Source of the DNA: Fasciolopsis buskii
Lineage: Eukaryota > Platyhelminthes > Trematoda > Plagiorchiida > Fasciolidae
NCBI GenBank assembly: GCA_008360955.1
Contig: LUCM01002878.1
Coordinates: forward strand, 130,172-194,171
DNA length: 64,000 bases
Reading direction: 5' to 3'
In this document: piece by piece, positions 1 through 45,839 of the stretch
Numbering within the stretch: the first letter of the stretch is position 1
Layout: each line of letters opens with the position of its first letter
The notes under the pieces: model-generated
What the model was told of the DNA's origin: nothing
Databases searched by the model: none
The model's input: only the letters and a program-made list of their open reading frames with translations
Program-made: the position numbers and the translations under genes

Positions 1-653
1 AAGTTAGAAAGTATTATATTATTACTTCACTTCCACAGTGTCTTTTATTTAGCACATGAAACGCGGAGAGTGCAATCAGGCAAACAGCACTTGCAGTGCC
101 AGAAAAGTGAATGAATTGCATAATTGTATTCACCCTCGTCATTTTATGTTTATTATGAGCACGTGAAAGCCGAGAATTCAGTAAACTCCAGAACCTTTAC
201 TCCCACACCATGGGCAAGTTTCATGACAGAATGAGTCTCTGCATATATATGTGTGTGTGTGTTTATGTGTGAGGGAGGGAACGCTTACCGCAAGTTCGGA
301 ACACAGAACCGAATTAAACATGACTGATTCGGTCTGAGCCCGGAATTCTTCTTGTAAGCATAGGGTAAATTCAATATACTCATAGCAAATATGTTGATCA
401 TACAGAAGAAAATGAATGTGTGATTTAGCATATGTACTATCCTCATGAATCCTGGTAATACTATGGAGTCTGTTCTACGCTAAACACGAGTCTGTTATCA
501 CTAATGTTGCTATTACATATGACCGTTCCCGCGGCCATATCTCTCAGCCGACAGCAAAATAATGAACCACCTTTAACAATCGGGCACATCCCATTGCTTC
601 TTTCTGTAACCTCTCTATTTGTATTTGTTCTACCTGACTGTCTCTATCGACAG
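1..653. other. Upstream intron of the kinesin gene, no recognised element
   Basis: AT-rich sequence ending in the pyrimidine-rich acceptor at 653. It has a short (TG)n run near 249-262. The earlier motor exons (N-terminal motor and first half of the P-loop) are not found here and must lie before the window. Confidence 0.6.
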
Positions 654-33715
<33,062 letters not shown>

Positions 33716-35307
33716 GTACGTTGCGTGAGAACGGAGGGATATAGTACCACGGTCATTTTCTCTTTACCTTTATGTTTTAATCAGTCCAATTACTGTTATT
33801 TGAACGGCCCGCTTACGTCTGTAAAAGGTTATGAAAACACCGCACTTTCGTTTGCGACTTGCTAGAAAACCGAACAGGTCAAATTAATGGCATAGGATTG
33901 TATGTTCTACAGACTGATATCACAGGATTTTCGGTGGTTTATTAATCTCCAGATATTATTAAGTAACTCCTGGAATTGGTGATTTGGATTGAAACAAACG
34001 CATTTTTCCCCTGAATATGGCTATTGACACACCCCACATTAGACTGCCAAGCCTAGTGAATGAGCCTCGAAATTCACAGGCGGTATGCCCCTCAGGCGAT
34101 GTTGGTTGCCCAAAAACCCGAGTTTGTGCTATTCTAAGCCGGAGATTGCAAACCGGTGATCAGAGATTATTAAAGGACAAGGAAGCCTGGAGTTTGCTGT
34201 TTGCTTCTAATTCATTGTCTTCGCTATCCTCTTGGTATAAAGGCTTCCTGAGGTCTCAAAGTATAATATATCGTTTAACTAACCGCCATCCATATACCTC
34301 ATTGAACCTTTTGTTGTCGAACATAAGGCGACGGGTGGGTTAAAGTTCTTAATGATGGGAAAATGTCTTGTTAGACTTATGAAAAAAACACTGGATCTGC
34401 CGAAACTGGAACACTCAGATTGATGTCACTCGGGTTCAAATATGGTCTGCACTATTTCAGCTTTACCTAGGAGGTCGTACCAGAAATGGCTTCGGATGAG
34501 CACATGTGTGTCACGCTTTTTGGCAGGCAAAATTGTGTTAGCACAGGGAATTCACCAACAATGACCGATGATTTAAGCTCCTTGTCTAGCCCCGAGGAGT
34601 TATACTGCAGCAGAGGTGCAGGAACGGAATCCTTCGATCACGGACCGTGTTGGAAACCTGAAGATTGTTGGGCTTGAGATCTGAAATGCTCGAAAAGGGT
34701 GGTAAATATTCAATTTATCGCGTCATTCCCAATTATGTCGTTGCTATTCGGATGTATACCTGAAAAATGCTTCACTTTCCCGAACTACAAAAATATACAT
34801 TTATCAATATACACACAAATCCCTCTATAAACGTAATATAATACATAATATATAAGCCTCTGTGCAGAACGAATAGGAAGAACCTTCGATAAAAGGAATG
34901 CAAACTTCTCGTTCACGACCACACTCATACTCATGCCATCATGGCATATTCCAAACAGCTTTCTGGAAAAGTTCTTGATCGAATGACGTTTCGGTCCTGG
35001 AGAATAATCTTTTATGGAAGTTGTGGAGGTCGAACCAGGATCACGATAAATTGTCCTTTAGATCAATAACTTTTCACTATGGTTAAACAGCGTCCAGAGA
35101 AATCATCAAAGAATAGCGTGACCGAGATCATTCGGTCTTTGTTAACAGCGAACGAACAAAAGTAATCAAGCGTCAGTCTTTTTACAGCTTACCAGTAAAT
35201 TCCCATTGCGGTCGTCACGTCTACAACAAAACTCCAGCAGTTTGCAGGAACTGATTTAAGGTCCAACCTGTCTCACCAAACTGGGGTGTGTGGAATCGAC
35301 CAGCCAA

Positions 35308-35458
35308 ATGGTTAATCAATCAATCAGCTAATTATTCAATCGACCGTTTGATCAGCCAATCACACAATCAACCAATCAATCAATCAGTCGATCGATCAAT
35401 TAACTAACCGATGAATCAGCCAGTCAGTCAGTCAGCAGTTCAGTCTAGTAAGCAGTTG
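35308..35458. repeat. Degenerate tetranucleotide repeat (AATC / AGTC)
   Basis: Imperfect AATC units (aatcaatcaatcag..., ccaatcaatcaatcagtcgatcgatcaatt) shading into AGTC units (ccagtcagtcagtcagc). Strong period of four with many substitutions, so an old microsatellite. Confidence 0.85.
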
Positions 35459-35894
35459 ACCAAACAGTTAAACGAATCAGATTAAATAACGTTATCCCGT
35501 GATAAAAATTGGAGTTATTTAAATTTGACTTTCAGTGAAGCGTCTTTACATCTAGTTTACCCATGCAAACCGAAAACATTGGTTGACCAATTCCGAGGGG
35601 AGAATGAAGTAACGAGTCGAAAATAAAAGGTCTCTTTATTGGAAAGGTATTTGTCAAAAACGACTGTTTGCGACCGAGAAGACACCTTTTTATCTAGCCC
35701 CTGTCTAATCAGTCCCGGGTTACTGAAGTCGCACTCAGACCAAGCGCACAAGCATGGATGCATGCAAGCACGACCGAGTGCAATGCCTGTATTACCCCGC
35801 TCCCTGTTCCAAAAACCTGCTTCCGAACTTAGTCACCTAGATTCCGGCATCGTAGAGATCCTTCGGTGGTAATGTGGACTGGCATGTTTCAGAG

Positions 35895-36423
35895 ATAAAT
35901 AATGCAACGGCAAAAGGTGATTTGTTCACTACTGACGCAGATAAAAATCTGTCTGCAGTGGAAGATTATATGGTCTCAGGAGATTATTCACCATATGACT
36001 AGTCGCCATTACTAAACCACAGAAGCACTGTGCAACTATTTCACTTATTAAGAATCATTACCACGACAAATCCAAATAACTGACACTGTTTCTGTTATGT
36101 GCCTTCCTCGCCATTGCCCATGTAAATCGTCACGTGGTCCGTAAGTGAATAACCACAATGTTATTGTCCCACCAACTTCTACACCGACTTTCGGCTCAAT
36201 CTAGCCAAGTACCATTGATTCTTGGTACATGACACAATTCCCGAATAATTCTTGCAGTTTTTGCATATTAGTGGTGTCTATGGAGGTCGCATGATTAAAA
36301 GCCGACAGTTGCCGGCATCGAATAAAATCGCCATTCCGAGCCGAAAATTTGTGCGGAAATTTCCGTTTAGCTTGTTGGTAGTAGTACTATTGTTCATTCA
36401 TTTTCCATGCGACTAACTGGATA
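35895..36423 (+). repeat. 529-bp duplicated segment, copy 1
   Basis: Identical to 47024-47552 apart from one C/T difference (ggtgtctatgg versus ggtgtttatgg), with no length change. No reading frame or known element is recognised inside. It starts abruptly at ataaataatgcaacgg and ends at actaactggata, next to the flank of an RTE-like 3' end. Confidence 0.95.
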
Positions 36424-36439
36424 TTCGGCAGCGCACGCA

Positions 36440-37730
36440 GAATCATCATCATCATTGTCTGGTGTTAGACGACAGAACAAGCTCCACTGACAGTGCTATT
36501 GTTCCTAGAGTTTCTAGCTATAATAGAATAAGTGAATACCCAAAGGAGACACGAAGTGAGATTATAGAAGATGAGAAGAGAAAAGAACGCCGTAGTAGCC
36601 AACACACGGAATACAACCTAACTGTATAGACACATGTTCCAATCATTCTGATCCCAACGAAAATGGCAACATGATCGCCACTACTCACGGTTCACTCTGA
36701 TATTCTTCAGTGTATTCAGTCTGCTACGTTATGTATTCTTCGAACCCAACCACAGAGACGTGAGACACCTTCTATATTACCTAAATTCGGTGTTCATTTT
36801 CTCATTCCACTGTTCAACGTCACCTGTTCACCTCTACGTGGCTTATTCCACTCACTGAAAGAACGCAAATCAAGGCACGACATGATAGACGAGTGTTCGC
36901 CATACGTAACACGTGACCCAACCAACCAAGTTTGCTAAAATTTATGAAAAGATAGATGAAAAAGCCAATAACTTTAATTCCGTCCACCGAGCATCAACCC
37001 AAGGGACAATAACGTCCGCTCTAGTGACCGCACTGGACACTTTGAAGGTGCAAATCGCATGCCGAACGGAGTTACAACCCTTGTGATTCTCTCGTCCTCG
37101 TTGCGCGTATCGATCAGGCACACGACGACGTCCGCGTAATCTAGATCAAACAGCTGATCCCTAATTGTCATTTCGACGCCTATATCTCGAAGACCTCCTA
37201 AAGCGCCTCCAATATCTCATCATCATGATGGAAAAATAGGACACCCGCTAGTTGTTTCAGATGAACTTGATAGTTTACAGTATACTCTCATGCGATCACA
37301 GGCATGCAAGCACGATTCTTGAAGAAGATCCTGGTATACCCTTCCGTTAGAGAGTACTGAGTAGGACTTTTCGGTCTACTGAATCGGACGCATTTTTCAA
37401 GCCGAGAAAATCTACGATTGTGGGGCAGTAGTGCTGGTGACGCATTTCGGGTAACTGCTGGAGAGCGAAACTTTGGTCGATAAAAACTCGGCATGGACCA
37501 AATCTAACCTTCTGTTTTCCAACGTTATTCTCACGAAATGGTGTCAAACATCGCAGCATTATCGAGACTAAGATCTTACCAACTATCGAGAGCAAGCTAG
37601 TCGCACGATTATTGCCATAGCCACTGCTTGTGTCCTTCTTGAAGAAGGATACAATCAGTGACTCACCCACGATAACGGAACATGCTCCTCCTTCTATATA
37701 TCACGGAAGAGAGATGCAAGTGCTTTTATG
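36440..37730 (-). mobile_element. RTE-like copy A5, decayed
   Basis: On the - strand: pre-RT segment GESLIVSFFKKDT near 37670, then LTPFRENNVGKQ, TIVDFLGLKNASDSVDRK, a damaged palm where the YADD box reads YADV (near 37135), FAPSK, the C-terminal part and the 3' UTR. The tail is atcatcatcatc at about 36443-36456. Multiple frameshifts. Shares its 3' flank with copy A8. Confidence 0.8.
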
Positions 37731-39758
37731 GGTTCCCTTCATATCACAAATGAGCCCAACAGGAAAACGTGGTTGTATCAAAGTGCACCCTCATTTTTCG
37801 GTGCTTCGAATAGGGCAATTCACTGCTGTGTCAAGTATGTGACTGAACAGAGCAAACAGGATGGGTCAAAGATGAACGTATTGACACTAAACTCTTGAGG
37901 CACGATAGCAGTAGCTGCATACACGCAGATTTCGAGTGCTAACAATTGTGTGGGTAGGTGACAATTATGCTTTCGAGGACCAGGGAGCAAAGCGATGAGT
38001 ATAGATAACCTAGCCAAACACAGCGTCCATGTGTGTTAAGGCGAGCTAAGCGATCAATAGATAAAATGCGAATTGAGTCGGCAGAGGATACGCTACAAGT
38101 GCTAACAAATTACGCTGGGCGAACTCACACGCACGTCTGGTGTGGTTGTGTATGAGTGTATAACTCCTGATCATACCAAGGCCCATGAATGGCAACCGAA
38201 ACTACTGTCATCTGCATCAAGTACGTCGCACATGTCAACATGTGTGCTTATGCGTCCACACACCCATGAAGAAAGCAGTCCAAATCGCCAGACCCAGAGG
38301 CGAACCTGAACCAGGTCAATCGAGCAATGTTTGTGGTCGTAGGGCTGGCACGGTCGATTGATCCCGCGAGTGTATATGGTCCAATGGATGATAGACGAAC
38401 TATCCCAGTGGAGCAAAGGAGGCTGAATCTGAGATGTAATGAACACAGGCTTAACAAGCAGACATGCATTCCACAATGGAAATAAGTCAATACGGTTTAA
38501 TGTGAACAAATATTTACTGTGCGTGTTTAGGATTGGGCGACTGACGCGCGAATATCGATAACCAAGGAATGACGAACGCTAACAATGCTAAATTTGACCA
38601 GAGGTTAAAGCAAGCATAATAAATTGAAAAACCATAGTTTATCGGAACAGGATCAACACCCGCCACAGTTGCTTGCTTACGCAGGCTAGCACGAAGCTGT
38701 ACCGAACTGCATCGCGTGACTGACACGTAGATTCACGCTGTGTTTGAGTTCTACTAGGGCTGTTTTCGATCTGGCTGACAAGCCAAAAGAATCACGCTCA
38801 AAGTAAGTGGTTCCATCGGTTATAAGGGTACTACATAATTTGTCGTTTCACTGTCGATGAATCTAGCCTAAAGACAACCATTCTGTGAGGAAACATCTCG
38901 GTGATTCTGTAACATACAAGAAGACCTTTCATCCACTGTTAAATATGTGGAACTTTTGTGAGAATTAACTTAACCGTTTCCTTTGCCAAAGGTAAGCCCA
39001 TTATGGATGTGATCGATAAAGAACGGGTAAAGGACCAATAGGGAGGTAGGGCAATGAGTGTTGCAAAGTAATCACATTGTGTCCGCACATATAGATGGAC
39101 TCAAGCTAAGGATGAAATTCTGGCTGCTTAGTACAAGTCACATATTTTTCCGCCGTTTTTAAACCTCGAACCACCTTTTCGTGGTAACCCGCCACATTTT
39201 AGTAGTCTATAGACATCGTTTACCAGCTTTGGGCCATTTTAAAGGGCCCAGGGTAAAGTAAAATTTTTTTTAGCTAGAATGCATTGCAAACGAGCTCATC
39301 TCACGTGAATTATGCGAACCAGTAACGTGAATTGGTGGCCTGGTGGGAACTTAATTAATAGCAATAATTGCCCCGGGGAAGGGTGCGTTTATTCCGATCC
39401 AAGTGGTAACTATTAAAAAAACGGGAGATCGCCAAGCAATAGTCAAAGGGGATGTCAAACGGTGAGGATATCTGTTGTACAGATGGCTTACTTTAGATCA
39501 TTATTTGAAGGGAAGTCCCTTTCCTTGATTATTTCATTGGTCCGTATGAGTCATTTGTCCTGTTTTCGTTAGACTGAACAGTTCTTTGCGATAAGATATT
39601 CAGTTTTACACTCAGAACCTGGATAGCTTTAGCCCAAAAAAAACGGGACCATCCTTGCCTTCGGGCTAATGTCCGTTTATTCCCCAAAGTTTGGATATGC
39701 CATCTGACCATTTCTCACTCACTAAAACCAGTAACTAACAGTGTACGCTCATCTCTAG

Positions 39759-39925
39759 AATCGTCCCAGTCGATAGTGTTTCTCAACAGCTTCAAAGTTG
39801 AACGTGATCTCAGCACTGAAACTGAAGATTTAATCAATGCGAATCCCCAAAACTGCAGTTGGATATCACGCTGTGATTTGAAACGGTCAGTCCAATTGGT
39901 CTATACGGTAGAGAAGAAATCTCTG
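39759..39925 (+). other. Weak candidate exon (possible kinesin continuation)
   Basis: Open stretch of about 55 codons between a ctcatctctag acceptor (39758) and a gtaagg donor (39926). It begins with two bases, matching the phase-1 exit of exon 11, and codes for a polar peptide (SSQSIVFLNSFKVERDLSTE...). No homology is recognised, so this rests on splice signals and phase only. Confidence 0.18.
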
Positions 39926-40147
39926 GTAAGGGAATAGAAATGTTTAAAACACACCAAACGTTAGCAACAAATCAATCACAGACTGTCGATCCTGTTACGG
40001 TTTCCGTGTGGTTATACGATATGTACTGCAGCAAAAACAACGCTGCATAACATGTGCCTTCTCTAGACTTCTACAAGTTGGTTTCACTAGACGCAGGCTT
40101 GTATCCATACTGAACTGTATCACATTTACCTCTTTTGCTCATCTCAG

Positions 40148-40248
40148 GTCTGGTCAGTTCACCAAAAAATGGCAAAATACGATCTGTACGGGCTTCACAA
40201 CGAACGAGAAAGATGTCAACCGGCCACAAAACAAACAACCATCTCTAG
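40148..40248 (+). other. Candidate terminal exon (possible kinesin 3' end)
   Basis: Preceded by an excellent acceptor (acctcttttgctcatctcag at 40128-40147). Read in phase 1 from exon 11 it gives about 33 residues rich in Lys/Arg/Ser (LVSSPKNGKIRSVRASQR then TRKMSTGHK) and a stop at 40246-40248. It fits phase directly to 33715. No homology is recognised; a stop this near could be chance. Confidence 0.25.
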
Positions 40249-41887
40249 ACGCACTTTTTCTTGCACCTGCTCTGTCCTATCCTGATCCTCTAACCAAGAC
40301 ACACACACACAACTAAAGGAAGAAAATTCGTCCCCCGTTACTTTGGTCTACCTTTTATCGCGCATTTCGGCCACCCTACAAATAATAGGCACAATCTTTG
40401 GAATTGACCTGGTCGGTCATTCCTCTCGCCCCCCCATTTCCAGTCTACCCGCTCCCCTTACTCACCAATGGAAAACTTTTCTGTACAAATACCTTTTCAA
40501 CTTGATAGACCATGAGGCACACTGCGGGAAATATACATATATAAATATATATTTGTACCTATACAAACCAAAATATCTGTTGCATAGACAAATGATGAAA
40601 AGGACATTTCATTCGCATTTGGGCAGTCGCTTCATTCAACTTGTAAATACATCGATAAGTCCGTGACCAAGAAATTCGGTGGCTGGTATTCCAAATGAAG
40701 CAGATGTGGCGTCAAGCGAGTGATTGCGCGGTCAGAGATTGCAGGTAAATATCGAATTTTAAATAACTAGTGCGAACCCCCGAGCTAGAAACGAAGACAA
40801 TAGACGTGTGTGTGAAGGAGCCAGAAATGCCAACCAAACAAAGCCGCAGTCAATAATTCAGTCAACCAAAAAGCTGTGATAACAAAATTACTGCCTATTC
40901 GATTTTTTAAATGCGGTGCACAGCACAAGGTGATTAAGATTTAAAAGAACTGCTTTCTTTTTTCGCGACTCTTCGCAGCGGTCTAATCATTGGCTGTTCC
41001 ATACGATGACTACGACTGCATGCTCATGGTTCCAGGCACCTAACTGAGCCAATTGATATTTTTCATTGCGGATGGATGAATAGAATCATATCCACACGGA
41101 AAAGTTTGCATAACTATGGCCGTTGTTGGACAGTATATGTCGGATGTGGTGCACAAACTCGGCACGTTCTACTCCACGTACCGAGCATCCTCACCTTTGC
41201 TTTCTCTGACTAGTTCAAATATGATCCCTTTCTCTTTGTATAATATCCTTTTGCTTCTTCATCTAAAGGATCAAAGCTACCCACTTTTTGTCACAACGAT
41301 CAGGGTCACTTTAAGTGGACAAATTGATCAAGATACAGAAAAGAGAATGTTTTCATGGTACAATAGTTCAACTGGATGGCAGTGTGTTAAATCGAATCTA
41401 TTAATGCTTCACCACGATCTCCCTCGAAATGACCCTCCTCTCCGATTGATAACCGCCAAATCACTGAAGGCAACTTTTAGGGGACCAGTACTCTCATACT
41501 TTTGTATAAACTATTCAAGAGGGAAGTAAAACACTGAGGGAAGAAAGTGCAGTTTAAAATTCAAAAGCGCAAAAGTTTTATGCTACAATTCAGACAATAA
41601 AACCAGCCAAAGAATTTGAAATACTCACATCGGAATGGGATTTGGAACTGTACAAAAAAGTAAACTATTTCCTGACTTGGTCCCCATTTCGTGTGTGTCT
41701 GTGTTCGCACGCATTGGATGGGTTCAAAGATGCGGACTTAGTTTCAATGGTCTTGAAAAGTACCCAGGGTACTGGATGAGATTTTGTTTTGTCACATCAG
41801 TGTCGTTTCTTCATTGGCTCACGGTGGATTTCTTTTAGGCACATTTTGACCCAGTCATCTGATTGGTTTGTTGGGCTTTATCTACTA

Positions 41888-42050
41888 TTGTTTTTTTGTC
41901 ATGCTCTGAGCCTAAGTGTAGTGGATGGGACAGGCCCCATGGCCGCTAGGGTGCACTATACAGGAGCGACAACCGCGACCCTGAGGCTTGGAGAGGGATA
42001 AAACGACATAAGGTCCCATTAAGTTAGATGAAGAAGCGCGCCGGGCAACA
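41888..42050 (+). repeat. Interspersed repeat E, copy 1
   Basis: Diverged match to about 50355-50530 in the same orientation: gggacaggccccatggcc versus gggacaagccccatagcc, then tgaggcttgg...aacgacataaggtc versus tggggcttgg...gactacataaggtc. Nature unknown. Confidence 0.5.
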
Positions 42051-42069
42051 GCGCCGTACTGATGAATTT

Positions 42070-42300
42070 TGAGTAATTCAGAAGGTAGGTGTAAGGTATC
42101 GGGTCCTAGAATTAAATCGTTAAAACTGGGACTGAACTTGAATAGACTGAATTGGTTAGGACATGTTTCGCGCATGTCTACAGAACGAATGCCACGTTAT
42201 ACGCTATTTTGCAGGGCGGTTAATGGTTGGAAGATGGTTCGAGGTGGCCAGTTGATGGGATGGCAAAATGCATGAAAGCTTTATCTAATGGGCAGAGACA
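42070..42300 (+). mobile_element. LINE family D, C-terminal fragment (D1)
   Basis: Open frame with LNRLNWLGHVSRMSTERMPR and then RGGQLMGWQNAMKALSNG, the C-terminal tail of a non-LTR retrotransposon protein. It is related to, but distinct from, family A. It runs toward fragment D2 on the opposite strand. Confidence 0.65.
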
Positions 42301-42309
42301 CAGCACCCA

Positions 42310-42760
42310 CTGTCTCCACTGGGAGGATCCTTCACACCCGAATCTCGTAGTCTAACTGCATCTACACCAATCAGTCTACTGATTTGTTTCCATACTACTT
42401 CAAAACTACAAAGAAAATGGCATTCAAACATCGAAATTCTTCACATATCTTCCCTCAACGGTCATGATTCTGAGCTATGTAGCTGCAACGACCTCAATGC
42501 ATTTGTGTAACATTGATATTTGATCGACAACCGGATATTACGCCGATGTTTCAACATGGTGAGTATCAAACGGGATTTCTGTAAGCGCAAACAGACTTCA
42601 TCCGATATACGACCGCCGGCTGAGATACGGCCGTCCAGGTTATCATTCCCAATTCTTCTCCTGCAACAAACAACGTCCAGGTTCGGGCTAATCCGGTCCT
42701 GCAATGCCGTTTTACAACCAGGAGTTCTAAACCATCGTTTACACGATCGATAGAAACCTA
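42310..42760 (-). mobile_element. LINE family D, reverse transcriptase thumb fragment (D2)
   Basis: On the - strand: GGRISDEVCLRLQKSRLILT then LKHRRNIRLSIKYQCYTNAL, the typical segment after the palm domain (normally ...LRHLWRRxDVRLSIKGRVY...). A degenerate GSETWPLR-like part follows near 42470 and a GVDAVRL remnant near 42350. Frame broken, internal part missing. Confidence 0.65.
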
Positions 42761-43264
42761 CACCTCACTTTGGTCTTCACTGAGTAGCACTGTTATACAA
42801 CTTTCCAGAAAATCTATCTACCTGATGACCTCTATTTCAGATGGTGGGCTGATATCTATCTGAGTTGGTTACTTACAGGGATAAGTGGAAAGCGGTGGGC
42901 CAACTAAGTTATTTCCCAAATGGTTTTGCCCAACGCTCCGGCCGACTCTCCTGCGAGTGAATCAGTGAACCGTCACCATATTTGTTCCTCGCTCCCTGAT
43001 TTCCTGGCTAGCTCAGCATTCTCTCACATTTTTACTCGAGTAAACGATTGTCAAATCCATCGTTTCCCTGTGCGAAAATAGTTAAGTATATTGCTACTTG
43101 TCCATCAACAACAAATTAATTATATTGCCTCTTGAAAACTGGTTATCAATTTGATGGTTAAGAAAAGAAGCATTAGGATTGCTTTTACTGTATAAATGAA
43201 GAAAACGGTTCATACGAGTTGAAAATAAATGAATGCTCCATCATTTTCTCACCAACATCTAAGC

Positions 43265-44000
43265 ACTTATGGACTCTTTTTTATAAAGCCTGTAAGAGTA
43301 TTCTCCTCATCCCGTATTTGTATTTGTCGGAAAGCTATTCGAACGATTTGCTTAAACTTATCCAGTGTTCGCGGCTGCGGTGCGTAGACCACAGGAAGAA
43401 GTCTAACAGGGTAAGATCTGGATATCTTGCACGTCACGCGATTGGCCAGCCAAGGAAAGTGTTCATCTAACCACAACTGAACAGGCTTTACAAACTGAGC
43501 CGGCGCTCCATCCTACACGGCTGCGTTCATCATCTTCTAGTGATGACAAGTACTGAGAAAGAAACTGTGGTAACATCAGCAATTAGCTTGAACCATTCAC
43601 CGTCTCAGAGAAGTATGGTACAATAAGAACCGTAACGTGCATACCGAAGCGTGACAGGCATTCGGTACAACCCGCGGATCGTTTCGCGCCCAGTAGACTT
43701 GATTTTCGTGATTTACTCCACCATGCAGATGGATTAGTTTCGTCTGAAAAGAATATTTTCATACAAAGCAGAGAGAGAGACCATTCACAGAAAGACGTGT
43801 TGTTCTCCAAATTCGTCTTTCAACGAAACACCGCGATAATATTTAAGAAGATTGGGTGATGCAAAGTAAGTCTTGCAGGAGTATTCATAAAACGCTCCAG
43901 TGCCAACTTCCTAGTGGAGATCCAAGGGTCTTCTCCGGTATAATTCCGTAAGGTGACATAGACTCCTTCATTTGCCATCACTATACAGATTAGTGAACAA
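43265..44000 (-). pseudogene. Mariner/Tc1-like transposase, broken
   Basis: The - strand shows transposase blocks in order but in different frames. They are DPWISTRKLALERF near 43930, FCEWSLSLLCMKIFFSDET near 43760 (second catalytic Asp region), GVNHENQVYWARNDPRVV near 43690, and DGAPAQFVKPVQLWLDEHFP near 43480 preceded by a stop where Gln is usual (QQDGAP). A C-terminal PQPRTLDKFKQIVRIAFRQI follows near 43350. At least three frameshifts and internal stops, so it is inactive. I could not find terminal inverted repeats by eye. Confidence 0.75.
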
Positions 44001-44369
44001 AACCTACAATGAACAGAACCTATCTCCTCGCAGCGGACGGTCCAGGCCTCTTCTCCGAATGTAACCGCTTGAACTCATCACATGTAACTAAAAATCTGCC
44101 ACCGAACGTGTCTAACAAGACCAAATCAACGTTAGCGAAGGCCGCTTAAAAATGAAGTGACCGGTCTGAGTGCCGCAGGAAACATTGAACTAATGAATAT
44201 TGCTTACATTCAAATCCCAATAGCGTTCTCATCATCATCTGGATTTTGGACGGGTTCAGCTCATCTTACCTCGTCCGTTTGCGCCCAAATTGGGCCGAAA
44301 ACCACCATTCTCAGACCCGTGAATGGCCGTGATTGAAATAGGTCAGTTTAGCTCACCCGCATGACCTAT

Positions 44370-44425
44370 TTTGCGTTCCTACCATGGAGTGAAAGAAACC
44401 ATGTGGAGGTCAACAGGTGACGTGG
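44370..44425 (+). mobile_element. RTE-like scrap in + orientation
   Basis: gcgttcctaccatggagtgaaagaaaccatgtgg... matches the C-terminal coding segment of family A in + orientation. It abuts copy A6, which points the other way. Confidence 0.5.
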
Positions 44426-44439
44426 ACAAGAGTCGGCCT

Positions 44440-44660
44440 AATGCATGCTGCGCACCCATAATAGATTCGAGCAGGCACACGACGTCGGCCGTATAATCCA
44501 GGTGACATAGCTTTCATCCATTTACCAGTTTGATACCTAAGGCATCCTCCATTAGCTGGTCCACAACGAAGGTAAAGAAGAATGGAGAAACGGGGAATCC
44601 TTGTCGAAAACCCCTTAGTCGCTTGGATTAAACTTACTCGTTTATCTTATACCCTCGGGC
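44440..44660 (-). mobile_element. RTE-like copy A6, palm fragment
   Basis: On the - strand it covers the palm region: a GFRQGFPVSPFFFTFVV-like stretch near 44600-44550, then a catalytic box damaged to LDYTADVVCL near 44480. It stops abruptly on both sides. Confidence 0.65.
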
Positions 44661-45839
44661 GAACACAGACATGCAAGTACAATGCTGGGATGAGGTTCGA
44701 CCAGCCGAATCACACAGACATTCGATGGCCAATCGGGTTTACGGTCTGCATTGATGGCCGTTGAGCTATAGCAAAAATCATATTAAAACTGACACGTGGT
44801 CGGCTTCGACGTACGTGATCCAGTACAACCCACACTTCTGAACAGAAACGCGCCAATGATGGCTTATTGCAACATGGTCGATCTAACGCCCGTCGAGTTA
44901 GAGAGCCACATCGCTGTGCGATGCGAACTGTGTCGGAAATTCGTGGTGAAAGGAATAAACAACGGTTTGTACAGAATTGGAGAAGCCTGTTCCAGTTATC
45001 CACGCACTGCATCGGAAGGAGCTTCCGATGCACCAAGTTTCCCAACTGCCATCACCACGATGTCGGGGTCTATGCTCTTCCGAACGAAAGTGACGAGTTC
45101 GTGTTTTGCGTGTCAGTGCTACAGTCTGTTGGAGCGTATTCCAAGACGACAAACAAGTTACACTTAACACAGCTACCCTTCCATGTACCGACTAGTCCCT
45201 GCAGTCTTACGACGCGCAAACAGCTAATAACCGGGATGCAGGTTAAAAGGCCCGCTCCAATCTTACCATTCCTAAACCGCATGGGCAAACAACTTGGTCT
45301 CCTGAGGTGTGCAGGAAATATCTGGATCACGTAGTGGACACAGTTAGTTGAATTACTCTACTCGAATCCTGAGTCCGCGTTTCACTGATGCAGCAGACAT
45401 CAATCGAAAATGAGTCCACTGTCAGCGCTTAACACGCTTGTTGACCAGTCTCCATGAAGATATGCACACTGAGAGCCGAGATTCACAGACTGACGAAGCT
45501 TGAGATGTGAGCTACTAGATGAAAAACCACCTACTACACTATTTGACAACGAACCGTTGCGAGTATCGGGCAGTTTATCAGTGAGAGATTATGGGTAGGC
45601 ACAGGGGGTAAACATGGACGGCTGGAGACAGAAGAGAAATTGAATAAAAGAGAGAATTCTGAACAGTAGCACACCTATCACTATCCACCCCAATGAACAG
45701 TGCGGTCCTGATCATCCCGTGGGACGACCAATGTAGTGTGGAATTCGTTTTGCTCGTGTAACTTATGGGAGATGGTGGACTGGTAACGCTAGGCAGAAGG
45801 ACGACTGGGTAGTCTTTGGTTCTAGCAAGGACCTATCCG

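Noticed and set aside
34486..34677. Possible last kinesin exon (MTDDLSSLSSPEELYC...)
   Set aside because: The phase-compatible acceptor (34483) lacks a pyrimidine tract, an in-frame stop precedes it at 34468-34470, and there is no homology; kept out of the model.
35308..35458. Regularly spaced repeats that could suggest an array such as CRISPR
   Set aside because: Period is four bases throughout with no unique spacers, so it is a decayed tetranucleotide microsatellite in a eukaryotic genome.
41116..41529. 137-codon + frame
   Set aside because: No homology recognised, isolated, AT-rich composition; indistinguishable from chance without expression data.
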